DNA of 64,000 nucleotides from Serratia fonticola (GCF_006715025.1 NZ_VFMK01000001.1:1674001-1738000); one strand, 5' to 3'. Positions 1-8,756 are shown, numbered from the stretch's first letter. The notes: generated by a model from the sequence alone, not told the origin. Translations and numbers: made by a program.

Positions 1-372
1 GAAATACGGTTGCCTTGGTATCGTGAGCGCATATTGCCATTGCCTGATGGATTGGGTGTGCTCTCAATGGGGGATGGAGCGTTTCTGGTTCGTGCTCCCT
101 GCGAACATGAACAGGTCAGTGTACGCTTCAGCGCCAAAGGGCGGGTGCGTATCGTTGGTCGGGCCGGGTCAAGGCCGATAAAAAAACTGTGGCAGGAATT
201 GGGGATCCCACCTTGGCAGCGCGAACGTATCCCGTTGGTCTACTATGATGATTGTTTGATCGCGGCAGTGGGCGTATTTGTTACCGAACACGGCCAGGTG
301 TCTGCGGGTGGGCAAGTCTGGCGACTTGGCTGGAAGAAAAATAATAACAATCTGCGTGAGGAACAAGAATGA
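1..372 (+). CDS. tilS: tRNA(Ile)-lysidine synthetase, C-terminal fragment
   Basis: This is the last 123 codons of a gene that begins before the window; the frame is open from base 1. TilS is an ATP-dependent enzyme that converts C34 of the tRNA-Ile CAU anticodon to lysidine. What is visible is the C-terminal tRNA-binding domain, with the characteristic RIPLVYYDDCLIAAVG stretch near residues 75-90. The catalytic PP-loop domain lies outside the window. The following rof/yaeP/yaeQ order matches the tilS neighbourhood of E. coli, which supports the call. The stop codon overlaps the start of the next gene by 4 bases (ATGA), implying translational coupling. Confidence 0.85.
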   Translation, partial: EIRLPWYRERILPLPDGLGVLSMGDGAFLVRAPCEHEQVSVRFSAKGRVRIVGRAGSRPIKKLWQELGIPPWQRERIPLVYYDDCLIAAVGVFVTEHGQVSAGGQVWRLGWKKNNNNLREEQE

Positions 373-683
373 AATTAGTGAGCGTAGTTGCGGTGTTGGC
401 AGGGGTGTTGAGTTTTTCTGCTTTGGCGGCAGGCGATCCGGCTGCGGGTAAAAACAAATCGGCCAGTTGCCTGGCATGCCATGGTGCGCAGGGTAAAGTC
501 TCCGTGCCGATATACCCTAATCTGGCCGGGCAGAATGCGATGTATCTTGAGCATTCGTTGCAGGCTTACAAGAAAGGGGAGCGTTCTGGTGGACAGGCTG
601 AAGTGATGAAAGCCTATGTCTCTGGTCTGTCAGACGAGGATATCGCCGATCTGGCTGCTTACTACGCGAGTCTGAAGCCTTAA
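369..683 (+). CDS. small periplasmic class I cytochrome c (c553-like)
   Basis: A 104-residue protein with an N-terminal signal peptide (cleavage after about residue 20, ALA-AGD) and one haem-binding CXXCH motif, CLACH, near residues 34-38. It also has the YPNLAGQ and C-terminal DLAAYYASL features typical of small cytochrome c553 / c4-type electron carriers. The axial methionine is probably one of the Met residues after the haem motif. It overlaps tilS by 4 bases and is probably cotranslated with it. E. coli has no gene here, so this is a lineage-specific addition. The redox partner cannot be told from the neighbours. Confidence 0.88.
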   Translation: MKLVSVVAVLAGVLSFSALAAGDPAAGKNKSASCLACHGAQGKVSVPIYPNLAGQNAMYLEHSLQAYKKGERSGGQAEVMKAYVSGLSDEDIADLAAYYASLKP

Positions 684-687
684 ATGG

Positions 688-713
688 TCAGGGCAGCCCT
701 TGGGCTGCCCTGA
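688..713 (+). terminator. hairpin between converging genes
   Basis: A near-perfect inverted repeat, TCAGGGCAGCCC and GGGCTGCCCTGA, lies just after the cytochrome c stop codon and faces the end of rof. It has no strong T-run on the plus strand, so its efficiency as a terminator is uncertain. Confidence 0.5.
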
Positions 714-747
714 ATATCCGTCTAACTGAAGAGGGGAACCGTAATTG

Positions 748-1005
748 TCAGTCGGAGAGACTGACGACGACGGTACCAATTTCCGGGTGACTAAAACTGC
801 TGATATGGTCCAGACGCACGTCCCGTTGGTTGCCATTTTGTTCGATCGTCAGGTATTCAACGCGCTTTTTTTGCAGCAGATCGATGGCCTTGGCTTCGAT
901 CACTTCTCCGTCGCGTAACTCCAGCTTCAGAGTAAGTTTATGCTGACAGGCGAGTTCCAGGTTGTCGTAGTCATCGCAATTGATGGGTTGATACTCATCA
1001 TTCAT
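748..1005 (-). CDS. rof: Rho-binding antiterminator Rof
   Basis: An 85-residue protein matching E. coli Rof: NDEYQPINCDDYDNLELACQ at the start and SSFSHPEIGTVVVS at the end are almost identical to the family. Rof binds Rho and blocks Rho-dependent termination. The chosen start (Met at 1005) aligns with the E. coli MNDTYQ start; an in-frame ATG two codons earlier (1011) is possible. It overlaps the 3' end of yaeP by 8 bases, so the two are cotranslated, as in E. coli. Confidence 0.92.
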   Translation of the reverse strand: MNDEYQPINCDDYDNLELACQHKLTLKLELRDGEVIEAKAIDLLQKKRVEYLTIEQNGNQRDVRLDHISSFSHPEIGTVVVSLSD

Positions 1006-1198
1006 CAACATAGTCGCTCACCAATAAGTTAGCGGCGGCAAATGCCGCCTGTTCCCTAACGGAGGACGGAAGTTCGCTATTCGCTGCCACCTCGTCCAAT
1101 GCCTTTAAGACACATGCTAATGCATCAGGCACGTAGCCGAGATCTCCACTGCCGATCTCGGCATAAAAACGGCGTACTAACTCACAGTATTGTTGCAC
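998..1198 (-). CDS. yaeP: YaeP family conserved protein
   Basis: A 66-residue protein, the same length as E. coli YaeP, with the conserved YCELVRRFYAEIGSGDLGYV segment and the C-terminal AAANLLVSDYVDE. The start is a GTG at 1198, preceded by a good GGGAGG ribosome site; the upstream in-frame ATGs would give a 12-residue extension absent from the family. Function unknown. It is the first gene of a yaeP-rof unit, divergent from yaeQ. Confidence 0.88.
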   Translation of the reverse strand: MQQYCELVRRFYAEIGSGDLGYVPDALACVLKALDEVAANSELPSSVREQAAFAAANLLVSDYVDE

Positions 1199-1412
1199 TA
1201 TTTCCTCCCTTAAGAATCTGTGCATTATCGCCACGCGGGCTGCGATGAGGCACAGACACTCGGAGATTGATTCTACTCTAGACGACTATAGCACAGGTAC
1301 TGTGGAGTTATTAGCACCTGTTATTGGCTTTCATACCGGGTTTCTGCTCCCTGTGCTGGCCGCGAACCGACTTGATCAAGTACACTACTGCCTGCAAATA
1401 ATGAGGCTATCC

Positions 1413-1961
1413 ATGGCGCTGAAAGCAACAATTTACAAAGCCACGGTCAATATCGCTGATATGGATCGTCACTTTTACCACGACACGACTCTCACCTTGG
1501 CGCAACATCCCTCAGAGACCGAACAGCGTATGATGCTGCGTCTGCTGGCATGGATTTGTCATGCTGACGAACGGTTGGTGTTTACCAAAGGCCTGAGTGC
1601 GGAAGATGAACCGGAAATCTGGCGGCGCAACGATCATAACGGGCTGGAAATGTGGATTGAGTTAGGCCTGCCGGATGAGAAGCGGATTAAAAAGGCCTGC
1701 AACCAATCCCCCCGTGTGGTGTTATACGCGTATGGTGAGCGTGCCGGGTATGTCTGGTGGCAGTCCATGCAAAGCAAGGTGGCACACCACAAAAACCTAA
1801 GTATTCGTTTTCTCGATGATGAACAATTGTCCCGATTGGCCGCATTGGCCAGTCGCAATATGACGCTGCAGGCAACGTTGCAAGAAGGCACCATTTGGTT
1901 GTCAGATGTTCAGAATAGTCTGGAAATTCAATTTGCCGAATGGCAGCGGGCACAGGAATAA
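1413..1961 (+). CDS. yaeQ: YaeQ family protein
   Basis: A 182-residue protein starting MALKATIYKATVNIADMDRH, matching the YaeQ family (181 residues in E. coli). YaeQ was reported as a suppressor of rfaH loss and has a PD-(D/E)XK nuclease-like fold, but its biochemical function is not settled. The open frame extends upstream to 1245, but the ATG at 1413 fits the family start and has a GAGG ribosome site. Its stop lies 3 bases before the arfB start, so the pair forms an operon. Confidence 0.9.
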   Translation: MALKATIYKATVNIADMDRHFYHDTTLTLAQHPSETEQRMMLRLLAWICHADERLVFTKGLSAEDEPEIWRRNDHNGLEMWIELGLPDEKRIKKACNQSPRVVLYAYGERAGYVWWQSMQSKVAHHKNLSIRFLDDEQLSRLAALASRNMTLQATLQEGTIWLSDVQNSLEIQFAEWQRAQE

Positions 1962-1964
1962 CCG

Positions 1965-2378
1965 GTGCTGGAACTGTCAAGAAACGTAGCGATACCGGAC
2001 AACGAAATAGAATTAACGGCAATTCGTGCGCAAGGCGCGGGTGGTCAGCATGTGAACAAAGCCTCAACGGCAATACATTTGCGCTTTGACATCCGGGCGT
2101 CCAGCCTGCCAGAGTATTACAAAGAACGATTGCTGGCGCTTAACCATCATTTAGTGACCTCTGATGGTGTGGTTATCATCAAAGCACAGGAATACCGCAG
2201 TCAGGAGTTAAATCGTGAAGCGGCGCTGGCCCGGTTGGTGGCGCTGATTCAGCAAGCGATGGTGGTTGAGAAGGCGCGCAGGGCAACCAAGCCCACTAAA
2301 GCGGCCAAATTGCGCCGTTTGGAAGGCAAGGTGCGCAAAGGGGCAACTAAAGCGCTGCGCGGCAAGGTACGCCCTTAA
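1965..2378 (+). CDS. arfB: alternative ribosome-rescue factor ArfB
   Basis: A 137-residue peptidyl-tRNA hydrolase that frees stalled ribosomes lacking a stop codon. It has the catalytic GGQ in AQGAGGQHVNK (around residues 27-29 of that domain) and the basic C-terminal tail that enters the empty mRNA channel (K/R-rich from about residue 100 on). The start is a GTG at 1965, three bases after the yaeQ stop. The older E. coli name is yaeJ. Confidence 0.93.
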   Translation: MLELSRNVAIPDNEIELTAIRAQGAGGQHVNKASTAIHLRFDIRASSLPEYYKERLLALNHHLVTSDGVVIIKAQEYRSQELNREAALARLVALIQQAMVVEKARRATKPTKAAKLRRLEGKVRKGATKALRGKVRP

Positions 2379-2433
2379 GAACCTGTCTGGCACCACATTG
2401 TGGGGTTAAATGGAACACAGCAGGAGAATAACT

Positions 2434-3120
2434 GTGAAAAAAATTACAATTGCCCTGTTTTTAGCAGCAGGAGCTCTATCGTTGCTGGGATGCAACAATC
2501 ACTATCCGCCGAAAGAACAGCCGCTTCAGCCGATGCAGCAGAGCTATCAAGGCATATTACCTTGTGCTGACTGCAGCGGGTTGGAGACCTCGCTATTTCT
2601 GGATGAAGACGGAACCTTTATTCTGCAGGAAACCTATCGCGGTGCCAGAGATGGCGATCAAACCTTTGCCAGCTTCGGCAAATGGGCGCGTACGGCGGAT
2701 AAACTGGTGCTGACAGAAAGCAACGGTGAAAAACGCTATTTTCATCCGGAAGGCAAGGATCTGAGAATGCTTGATCGGAGCGGAGCACCGATTGTCTCCA
2801 AGCTCAATTATGTGCTGTCGCCAGTGACAAAATCATTGCCAAAAACGCCGATGCCGCTAACGGGGCTCTATACCTATATGGCAGATGCGGCGGTATTCCA
2901 GGATTGTGCCACCGGTAAAACTTTCCCAGTGGCGAATAATATTGCGTTGGAGCAGGGCTATATGCAGGCGCGCAGAGCGCCAGGTGAGCCAGTATTCTTG
3001 ATGCTGAATGGCCATTTCAGCGTGCAGCCTTCCATGGAAGATGGGCGGACGGAAAAAGCGCTGGTGCCTGAACCGGGCGGCAGTATCAAGTTTGATAACA
3101 CCAAAGGGTGTGGCAACTGA
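2434..3120 (+). CDS. nlpE: outer-membrane lipoprotein NlpE, envelope stress sensor
   Basis: A 228-residue lipoprotein with a signal peptide ending in the lipobox LLGC (Cys at about residue 19). NlpE activates the Cpx pathway on surface contact or lipoprotein trafficking defects. The N-terminal domain holds the CXXC pair (CADCSG) and a second Cys pair lies in the C-terminal part (DCATG and the terminal KGCGN), the disulfide whose redox state is sensed in E. coli. The start is a GTG at 2434 with a GGAG ribosome site; the upstream ATG at 2410 would put eight polar residues before the signal peptide. Also known as cutF. Confidence 0.92.
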   Translation: MKKITIALFLAAGALSLLGCNNHYPPKEQPLQPMQQSYQGILPCADCSGLETSLFLDEDGTFILQETYRGARDGDQTFASFGKWARTADKLVLTESNGEKRYFHPEGKDLRMLDRSGAPIVSKLNYVLSPVTKSLPKTPMPLTGLYTYMADAAVFQDCATGKTFPVANNIALEQGYMQARRAPGEPVFLMLNGHFSVQPSMEDGRTEKALVPEPGGSIKFDNTKGCGN

Positions 3121-3140
3121 CAGGCTGCTAGCTAAACGAC

Positions 3141-3172
3141 AAAAGCCTCATCATTCATGATGGGGCTTTTTA
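3141..3172 (+). terminator. Rho-independent terminator of nlpE
   Basis: AAAGCC-CATCAT / ATGATG-GGCTTTTT stem and loop with a T-run, 20 bases after nlpE. It also sits just past the 3' end of the converging gene and may serve both strands. Confidence 0.8.
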
Positions 3173-3181
3173 TATGATGAA

Positions 3182-4033
3182 TCAGAATATATTGGCGTTT
3201 TTTTCTTGTAGAGAAGGGGAGGCGGCGTCTGGTGAATGATTACTGGCTAACGCTCTTGCCCGTAAATAAATGCCTGGCTTGATATGACCGACATAAGTCA
3301 GCGCCTCATTAGGTGCCAGAGTGGCAATATCCCCTTCGCGCATATGCAGTAAATCACCTGGGCTGACCCAGCCGGATGAGGCTAGCGTCAGTGGTTGCCC
3401 TGCTTGCTCAAAAGCGGCGAGCACAAACTGCGAACAGAAATAGCTGGACTCGCTACCCGTTGGCGTACTGAGCTGGGCGGCTGCCAACCCCTTCACGCAC
3501 TGTTGGCGGAACTCCTTTGAAAAGGGATTCAGCGAGCAAAGCTGTTTGGTCAGCATAAAGGGCATCATCTCGACGATCCCCTGGTAGTTATATTGGCTAC
3601 CGGCCTTTTGCTGCGCGAACTGACGGATCTTGGCTGTTTGATCTGCGGTTAAATCCGGCATGCGTAAAGCGAATAGCTTGTCGCTGTGGGCTCGAGCATC
3701 TTCCAGACTGACAATTTGCACGCCATCACCCACGGCTTCGGCAACCTGACCTTGACCAATATAGACAGCGACATGGCTGACAGAAGAGGCACTGAACAGG
3801 CGTATCCCGAGTGACTTCAGGCCGACGGAAGAAGAGAACAGCAGATCGCCCGCCTGCAAGTCATCTTGATCCACTTCGCGGAAGGTATCCCGGGGGGCGG
3901 AACTGATGGATTGAAACTGAATATCTACCGGGAGAAGAGGCGTGCGCTTCTCTTTTTCTGATAGCGCAATGTCCATGGTACAGCTCGTCAATAACATGGG
4001 CAGCAGTAAGACAGAATGACAGAGTAATCGCAT
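3182..4033 (-). CDS. yaeF: YaeF-like lipoprotein, NlpC/P60-type (YiiX) cysteine hydrolase
   Basis: A 283-residue lipoprotein (lipobox LLTSC, Cys at residue 18) with a permuted NlpC/P60 fold of the YaeF/YiiX type. The likely catalytic His is in SVSHVAVYIG (around residue 88) and the Cys in SSYFCSQFVLAAF (around residue 204); in the permuted family the His precedes the Cys, as here. It sits between nlpE and proS, the position of yaeF in E. coli. The substrate is unknown, perhaps an amide or thioester bond of lipid or peptide. The tail from about residue 260 is Ser/Pro-rich and looks disordered. Confidence 0.8.
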   Translation of the reverse strand: MRLLCHSVLLLPMLLTSCTMDIALSEKEKRTPLLPVDIQFQSISSAPRDTFREVDQDDLQAGDLLFSSSVGLKSLGIRLFSASSVSHVAVYIGQGQVAEAVGDGVQIVSLEDARAHSDKLFALRMPDLTADQTAKIRQFAQQKAGSQYNYQGIVEMMPFMLTKQLCSLNPFSKEFRQQCVKGLAAAQLSTPTGSESSYFCSQFVLAAFEQAGQPLTLASSGWVSPGDLLHMREGDIATLAPNEALTYVGHIKPGIYLRARALASNHSPDAASPSLQEKNANIF

Positions 4034-4066
4034 TTCTTAATCCCTTGATTGAATTGCGTCCTTAGC

Positions 4067-4098
4067 AAAACACCCTGCTTAACAGGGTGTTTTTTTTA
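4067..4098 (-). terminator. terminator of proS
   Basis: ACACCCTG / CAGGGTGT hairpin flanked by A and T runs on both sides, 17 bases after the proS stop; on the minus strand the stem is followed by TTTT. It separates proS from yaeF. Confidence 0.8.
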
Positions 4099-4114
4099 TA
4101 CCAATCTGATGATA

Positions 4115-5833
4115 TCAGCGTTTGATTTGGGCTAACAGGAAATCAACGATTTCGCCAGTTCTAATCATCTGCTTTTCACCAATACGGCGGTTTTTATATT
4201 CGATCTCTTCATTATCGAGGTTGCGATCGCCGATCACGATGGAATGAGGCACGCCAATGAGTTCCATATCGGCGAACATCACACCTGGGCGTTCTTTACG
4301 GTCATCAAGGATCACATCGATACCGTGTGAGCGCAGCGTATCGTACAGCTCTTCAGCCAGTGCCTGCACACGGAATGACTTGTGCATATTCATCGGCAGA
4401 ATGGCAACCTGGAATGGCGCGATAGCGTCCGGCCAGATAATGCCACGATCGTCGTGGTTTTGCTCGATAGCCGCCGCAACCACGCGTGTCACGCCGATGC
4501 CGTAGCACCCCATGGTCAGCACTTGATTACGCCCGTCTTCACCCTGCACGGTGGCTTTCATCGCTTCGGAGTACTTGGTACCCAGTTGGAAGATGTGGCC
4601 TACTTCGATACCGCGTTTGATCAGCAGCGTTCCTTTGCCGTCAGGGCTGGCATCACCTTCCACTACGTTGCGAATATCTGCACTCGCGGGTAACGGCAGG
4701 TCGCGCTCCCAGTTGATACCCACGTAGTGTTTACCGTCAATATTGGCACCCGCGGCGAAATCGCTCATGGCCGCTACGCTGCGATCGATAACCACTGGGA
4801 TCGGCAGGTTGATCGGACCCAGAGAACCTGGCCCGGCACCAACGATAGCGCGGATCTCTTCGTCGGTGGCAAAGGTCAGTGGTGCCGCTACTTGCGGCAG
4901 TTTTTCTGCCTTGATTTCATTCAACTCGTGATCGCCACGCACCAATAGGGCAACCAGCTTGTGGCCGCTCTCTTCATGGGCGTGAACCATCAGGGTTTTC
5001 ACCGTTTTTTCCACTGGCAGTTGGAATTGCTCTACCAATTCAGCGATGGTTTTGGCGTTTGGTGTCTCAATGATACGCAGTTCTTCGGTCGCGGCACCCC
5101 GTGGTTGAGCAGGTGCTACGGCTTCGGCCAGCTCAATGTTGGCGGCATAATCGGAACCGGTGGAGAATACGATATCGTCTTCACCACTGTCTGCCAGCAC
5201 CTGGAATTCGTGTGATGCGCTGCCACCAATGGAGCCGGTATCGGCCAGGACCGGACGGAAATCCAACCCCATACGGTTGAAGATCTTGCTGTAGGCCTCG
5301 TACATTGCGTCGTAGGTCACCTGCAAGGACTCTTGCGTGGTATGGAACGAATAGGCATCCTTCATCAGGAATTCACGCGAGCGCATGACGCCAAAACGTG
5401 GACGGACTTCGTCACGGAACTTGGTCTGGATCTGGAAGAAGTTCAGTGGCAACTGTTTGTAGGAACTGATTTCGTTACGGATCAGATCGGTAATCACTTC
5501 TTCATGCGTTGGCCCAAGGACAAAAGGACGATCGCCGCGATCAACAAAGCGCAACAATTCCGGACCATATTGCTCCCAACGGCCGCTTTCCTGCCACAGA
5601 TCTGCTGGCTGGACTACCGGCATGGAAACTTCGATCGCGTTAGCATTGTTCATTTCTTCGCGAACGATGTTTTCAACCTTCTTCAGAACACGCAGGCCGG
5701 TCGGCAGCCAGGTATAAAGACCGGAGGCCAGTTTACGGATCATCCCGGCGCGTAGCATCAGCTGGTGGCTGATCACTTCGGCATCGGCAGGTGTCTCCTT
5801 CAGAGTGGAGAGCAGATATTGGCTAGTACGCAT
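4115..5833 (-). CDS. proS: prolyl-tRNA synthetase
   Basis: A 572-residue class II aminoacyl-tRNA synthetase, the same length as in E. coli when started at the ATG at 5833 (MRTSQYLLSTLKETPADAEV). Motif 2 is seen in TKFRDEVRPRFGVMRSREF (about residues 140-158), followed by the inserted editing (INS) domain at about 220-400 that clears Ala-tRNA-Pro, motif 3 near GIGVTRVVAAA, and the C-terminal anticodon-binding domain. The frame is open 22 codons further upstream, but that extension is not in the family. It is monocistronic, with a terminator downstream. Confidence 0.96.
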   Translation of the reverse strand: MRTSQYLLSTLKETPADAEVISHQLMLRAGMIRKLASGLYTWLPTGLRVLKKVENIVREEMNNANAIEVSMPVVQPADLWQESGRWEQYGPELLRFVDRGDRPFVLGPTHEEVITDLIRNEISSYKQLPLNFFQIQTKFRDEVRPRFGVMRSREFLMKDAYSFHTTQESLQVTYDAMYEAYSKIFNRMGLDFRPVLADTGSIGGSASHEFQVLADSGEDDIVFSTGSDYAANIELAEAVAPAQPRGAATEELRIIETPNAKTIAELVEQFQLPVEKTVKTLMVHAHEESGHKLVALLVRGDHELNEIKAEKLPQVAAPLTFATDEEIRAIVGAGPGSLGPINLPIPVVIDRSVAAMSDFAAGANIDGKHYVGINWERDLPLPASADIRNVVEGDASPDGKGTLLIKRGIEVGHIFQLGTKYSEAMKATVQGEDGRNQVLTMGCYGIGVTRVVAAAIEQNHDDRGIIWPDAIAPFQVAILPMNMHKSFRVQALAEELYDTLRSHGIDVILDDRKERPGVMFADMELIGVPHSIVIGDRNLDNEEIEYKNRRIGEKQMIRTGEIVDFLLAQIKR

Positions 5834-5952
5834 GGTGTTTGGTTCCGTTAGAACTGCAAATTGCATCAGGCTGCTAGAGGCGGCAGCCAAAATTTTCAAA
5901 AGTGGTTTAGTTTACCAGCGTGAGCCGGTTGTCAAAAGAGGATGGCTTAATT

Positions 5953-6660
5953 TTAACGGGCGTCGAGTGACAACACTTCGGTCTGACCGTCAACGATCCG
6001 CCAACGCACATTGAACTCCAGCAACCATACCGCATATTCACGCCCATTTTCTTCTTCTTTTCGATAGGCCGGACGTGGATCTTGAGCCAGAACTTGCGTA
6101 ACAAAACGGCGTAAGTTGGGGTAGCGCTGCAGGTTTTGCTGCAACTGCGCTTCTGCCTGTGCGGCGAAGTAAACGGGCATATCACCGGCCGGTGCCGCTT
6201 GGGCAAATCCGGCTCGCGCTTGCGGATGGCTTTCGGCAAACGGCAGATAGGGCTTGATATCGACAACTGGCGTGCCGTCAACCAGGTCCAGGCTGCCTAA
6301 TTCCAGTATCACCTCGCCCCCTTGCGTGCGTATGCCTTTCAGTTCGATCAACGACATACCCAGTGGGTTAGGGCGAAAAGTGGAGCGCGTGGCGAACACA
6401 CCCATACGTGCATTGCCCCCCAGGCGTGGAGGCCTTACCGTCGGGCGCCAGCCTCCTTCCATGGTTTGGTGGAAAATAAACATCACCCACAGATGGCTGA
6501 ATTCGCTGAGGCCGCGCACCGCTTCAGGCTGATTGTAAGGGGGTAGCAACCACAGTTCTCCGCCCCCGTCTTCAACTAACCCCGGCTGGCGGGGAACAGC
6601 GAATTTCTCTTTGTACGGTGAGCGGATAGTACCGATCGGGTTAAAAACGAACTCGGTCAT
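5953..6660 (-). CDS. trmO: tRNA (N6-threonylcarbamoyladenosine37-N6)-methyltransferase TrmO
   Basis: A 235-residue protein, the length of E. coli TrmO (old name tsaA/yaeB), which uses SAM to methylate t6A37 to m6t6A in tRNA-Thr(GGU). Typical segments are FNPIGTIRSPYKEKFAVPRQ at the N-terminus, GVFATRSTFRPNPLGMS (about residues 88-104) and DIKPYLPFAES. It begins exactly where rcsF ends on the same strand: rcsF lies upstream in transcription? No: trmO is transcribed first, and its stop precedes nothing but a 119-base gap to proS, while its start overlaps the rcsF stop by 4 bases, so rcsF is the upstream gene of an rcsF-trmO unit. Confidence 0.93.
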   Translation of the reverse strand: MTEFVFNPIGTIRSPYKEKFAVPRQPGLVEDGGGELWLLPPYNQPEAVRGLSEFSHLWVMFIFHQTMEGGWRPTVRPPRLGGNARMGVFATRSTFRPNPLGMSLIELKGIRTQGGEVILELGSLDLVDGTPVVDIKPYLPFAESHPQARAGFAQAAPAGDMPVYFAAQAEAQLQQNLQRYPNLRRFVTQVLAQDPRPAYRKEEENGREYAVWLLEFNVRWRIVDGQTEVLSLDAR

Positions 6661-7061
6661 TTGGACGAGACGTTAAGTGCCGAACCTTGGCAAACGGCCT
6701 GTTGATAACAACCGGCAACGCCGCTGATAATCTGACAGTCGTGCAACAGCACCGCATTTGCCTTCATACCGGAAGCGCGGGCTTGCATACGTTTACGGGC
6801 CGTAGCCAGGTTCGGCGGTGGATCCTGAATCGTCGTCTGGCAGGACGCGCCGGAGACCTCACCTAAGTCACGGAAAGGCTTGCCGATCAGCTCTTCTGCA
6901 CTTTTGTACAGCTTTACCGGGGCCGGACGTGCTGCCGGAGGCGCTTTTACCGGCGCGGGGGCTGCCGGGGTCGGGGGGCTGTTTGTTGTGGATGGGGCCG
7001 TGTGCCGTGTGGAGCATCCAGTTAGCGCAAGTGCTAACAAACAGAGAGGTAAAACACGCAT
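6657..7061 (-). CDS. rcsF: outer-membrane lipoprotein RcsF, Rcs stress sensor
   Basis: A 134-residue lipoprotein (lipobox ALTGC, Cys16) that reports outer-membrane and peptidoglycan damage to the Rcs phosphorelay. A Pro/Ala-rich linker (about residues 20-50) precedes the folded domain. The four cysteines that form the two non-consecutive disulfides in RcsF are present (ASCQ, HDCQ, AGCY, AVCQ). The stop overlaps the trmO start by 4 bases. The neighbours trmO and metQ are the same as in E. coli. Confidence 0.93.
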   Translation of the reverse strand: MRVLPLCLLALALTGCSTRHTAPSTTNSPPTPAAPAPVKAPPAARPAPVKLYKSAEELIGKPFRDLGEVSGASCQTTIQDPPPNLATARKRMQARASGMKANAVLLHDCQIISGVAGCYQQAVCQGSALNVSSK

Positions 7062-7120
7062 TGAGATTCCCTGCCTTTTAAGAAAAGTGGCGCTATTGAA
7101 GCAATCTCTGGCGCAAATAA

Positions 7121-7144
7121 CAAGACGGGCCGAGGCCCGTCTTG
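7121..7144 (-). terminator. probable terminator of metQ
   Basis: CAAGACGGGCC / GGCCCGTCTTG hairpin 31 bases beyond the metQ stop; on the minus strand the stem is followed by TTATTT. It separates metNIQ from rcsF-trmO. Confidence 0.65.
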
Positions 7145-7175
7145 CAATTATCGGAATAAAATGGCGAATGAACGA

Positions 7176-7991
7176 TTACCAGCCTTTTACTGCGCCACCA
7201 TTGAAGATCTTGTTTGCCGCTTCGTTAACTTCGTCAGACTGATAAGCCTGAACGAATTTCTTCACGTTTTCTGCATCTTTGTTATCTTCACGGGCAACCA
7301 TGATGTTGACGTAAGGTGAGTCTTTATCTTCAACAAACAGGCCGTCTTTGGCTGGCGTTAAACCAATCTGACTGGCGTAAGTGGTGTTGATGACAGCCAG
7401 GGCGATTTGCTGATCGTCCAGTGAACGTGGCAATTGCGGGGCTTCCAGCTCAACCAGTTTCAGGTTTTTCGGGTTCTCAGTCACGTCCAGCACGGTTGGC
7501 AGCAGGCCAACACCGTCTTTCAGCTTGAGCAACCCTTCTTTCTGTAGCAGCAGCAGTGAGCGGCCCAGGTTGGTTGGATCGTTAGGCAGGGCTACTTGTG
7601 AACCCTCTTTTAGCTCATCCAGCGATTTGATCTTTTTAGAGTAACCCGCAATCGGGTAAACGAAGGTGTTACCGACAGAAACCAGCTTGTAACCACGATC
7701 TTTGATCTGTTGATCCAGGTATGGTTTGTGCTGGAAGGCGTTCAGATCGATGTCACCTTTGCTTAATGCCTCGTTTGGCAGAACGTAGTCGTTGAAGGTC
7801 ACCAGCTCAACGTCCAGGCCATACTTCTCTTTCGCTACTTTCTGGGCCACTTCAGCGACTTGCTGCTCAGCACCGACAATAACGCCCACTTTGATATGGT
7901 TTGGATCTTTTTCATCCTGACCACAGCCTACCAGAGCCAGAGTACCAATCAGTGCGCCGATTGCTGCGATGGATTTAAATTTTAACGACAT
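7176..7991 (-). CDS. metQ: methionine ABC transporter substrate-binding lipoprotein MetQ
   Basis: A 271-residue NlpA-family lipoprotein (lipobox ALVGC, Cys23) that binds D- and L-methionine at the inner membrane outer face. The HIKVGVIVGAEQQVAEVAQKVA start of the mature domain and the PNDPTNLGRSLLLLQKEGL segment are typical. It is the last gene of the metN-metI-metQ operon, 111 bases after metI. Repression by MetJ is expected from the met boxes upstream of metN. Confidence 0.95.
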   Translation of the reverse strand: MSLKFKSIAAIGALIGTLALVGCGQDEKDPNHIKVGVIVGAEQQVAEVAQKVAKEKYGLDVELVTFNDYVLPNEALSKGDIDLNAFQHKPYLDQQIKDRGYKLVSVGNTFVYPIAGYSKKIKSLDELKEGSQVALPNDPTNLGRSLLLLQKEGLLKLKDGVGLLPTVLDVTENPKNLKLVELEAPQLPRSLDDQQIALAVINTTYASQIGLTPAKDGLFVEDKDSPYVNIMVAREDNKDAENVKKFVQAYQSDEVNEAANKIFNGGAVKGW

Positions 7992-8102
7992 ATCCCTTCC
8001 TCATTAGACTCGCATATGAAATACGCTTTACTCTTTATTTTTCAAGGCACAGCATCGCTGCATCATGAAGCCTATCGAGTGATTGTGAGCGCGTTGATAA
8101 AA

Positions 8103-8756
8103 CTATTTGTGTGTAACGGCCTTAACAATTCGGTCGCCACAGAACTGGATCAGATACACCAAAACTACCAGTAATATTAATACCGTATTCATCACGGTAG
8201 CGTTATAACCAATATATCCATACTGATAACCAATTTGACCTAAGCCGCCTGCGCCCACGGCGCCACCCATTGCAGAATAGCCCACCAACGTTATCAATGT
8301 GATGGTTGCCGCGTTGACCAAACCAGGCAGAGCCTCCGGAAGTAACACTTTTTTGATGATCTGCATGGGGGTAGCGCCCATTGCGCGCGCGGCTTCAACC
8401 AGGCCGGATGGGATTTCCAACAGGGCATTCTCAACCATGCGGGCGATAAAAGGTGCTGCGCCGACGGTCAATGGCACGATGGCTGCCTGCAAGCCGATAG
8501 AGGTACCAACGATCATACGGGTGAAAGGGATCATCCAGACCAGCAAAATAATGAATGGAATGGAACGGAAGACGTTCACCAGCCCGGACAGCACCTTATA
8601 TAAGGTGTTATTGGCAATGATTTGCCCAGGACGGGTCACATATAACAGTACGCCAACCGGCAAGCCGAGCACGAAACCGAAGAAGCCGGAGACAAAGGTC
8701 ATCATGACGGTTTCCCACACGCCACGAGCCATTAACCACATCATTGCCTCAGACAT
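8103..8756 (-). CDS. metI: methionine ABC transporter permease MetI
   Basis: A 217-residue membrane protein with five predicted transmembrane helices and the EAA-type coupling loop (ARAMGATPMQIIKKVLLPEALP, about residues 125-146) that docks on MetN. The start overlaps the metN stop by 8 bases. It forms the channel of the MetNIQ importer. Confidence 0.95.
   Translation of the reverse strand: MSEAMMWLMARGVWETVMMTFVSGFFGFVLGLPVGVLLYVTRPGQIIANNTLYKVLSGLVNVFRSIPFIILLVWMIPFTRMIVGTSIGLQAAIVPLTVGAAPFIARMVENALLEIPSGLVEAARAMGATPMQIIKKVLLPEALPGLVNAATITLITLVGYSAMGGAVGAGGLGQIGYQYGYIGYNATVMNTVLILLVVLVYLIQFCGDRIVKAVTHK

Noticed and set aside
1965..2378. Considered release factor fragment (prfA/prfB like) because of the GGQ motif
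   Set aside because: Length, basic tail and the yaeQ neighbour fit ArfB; no codon-recognition domain.
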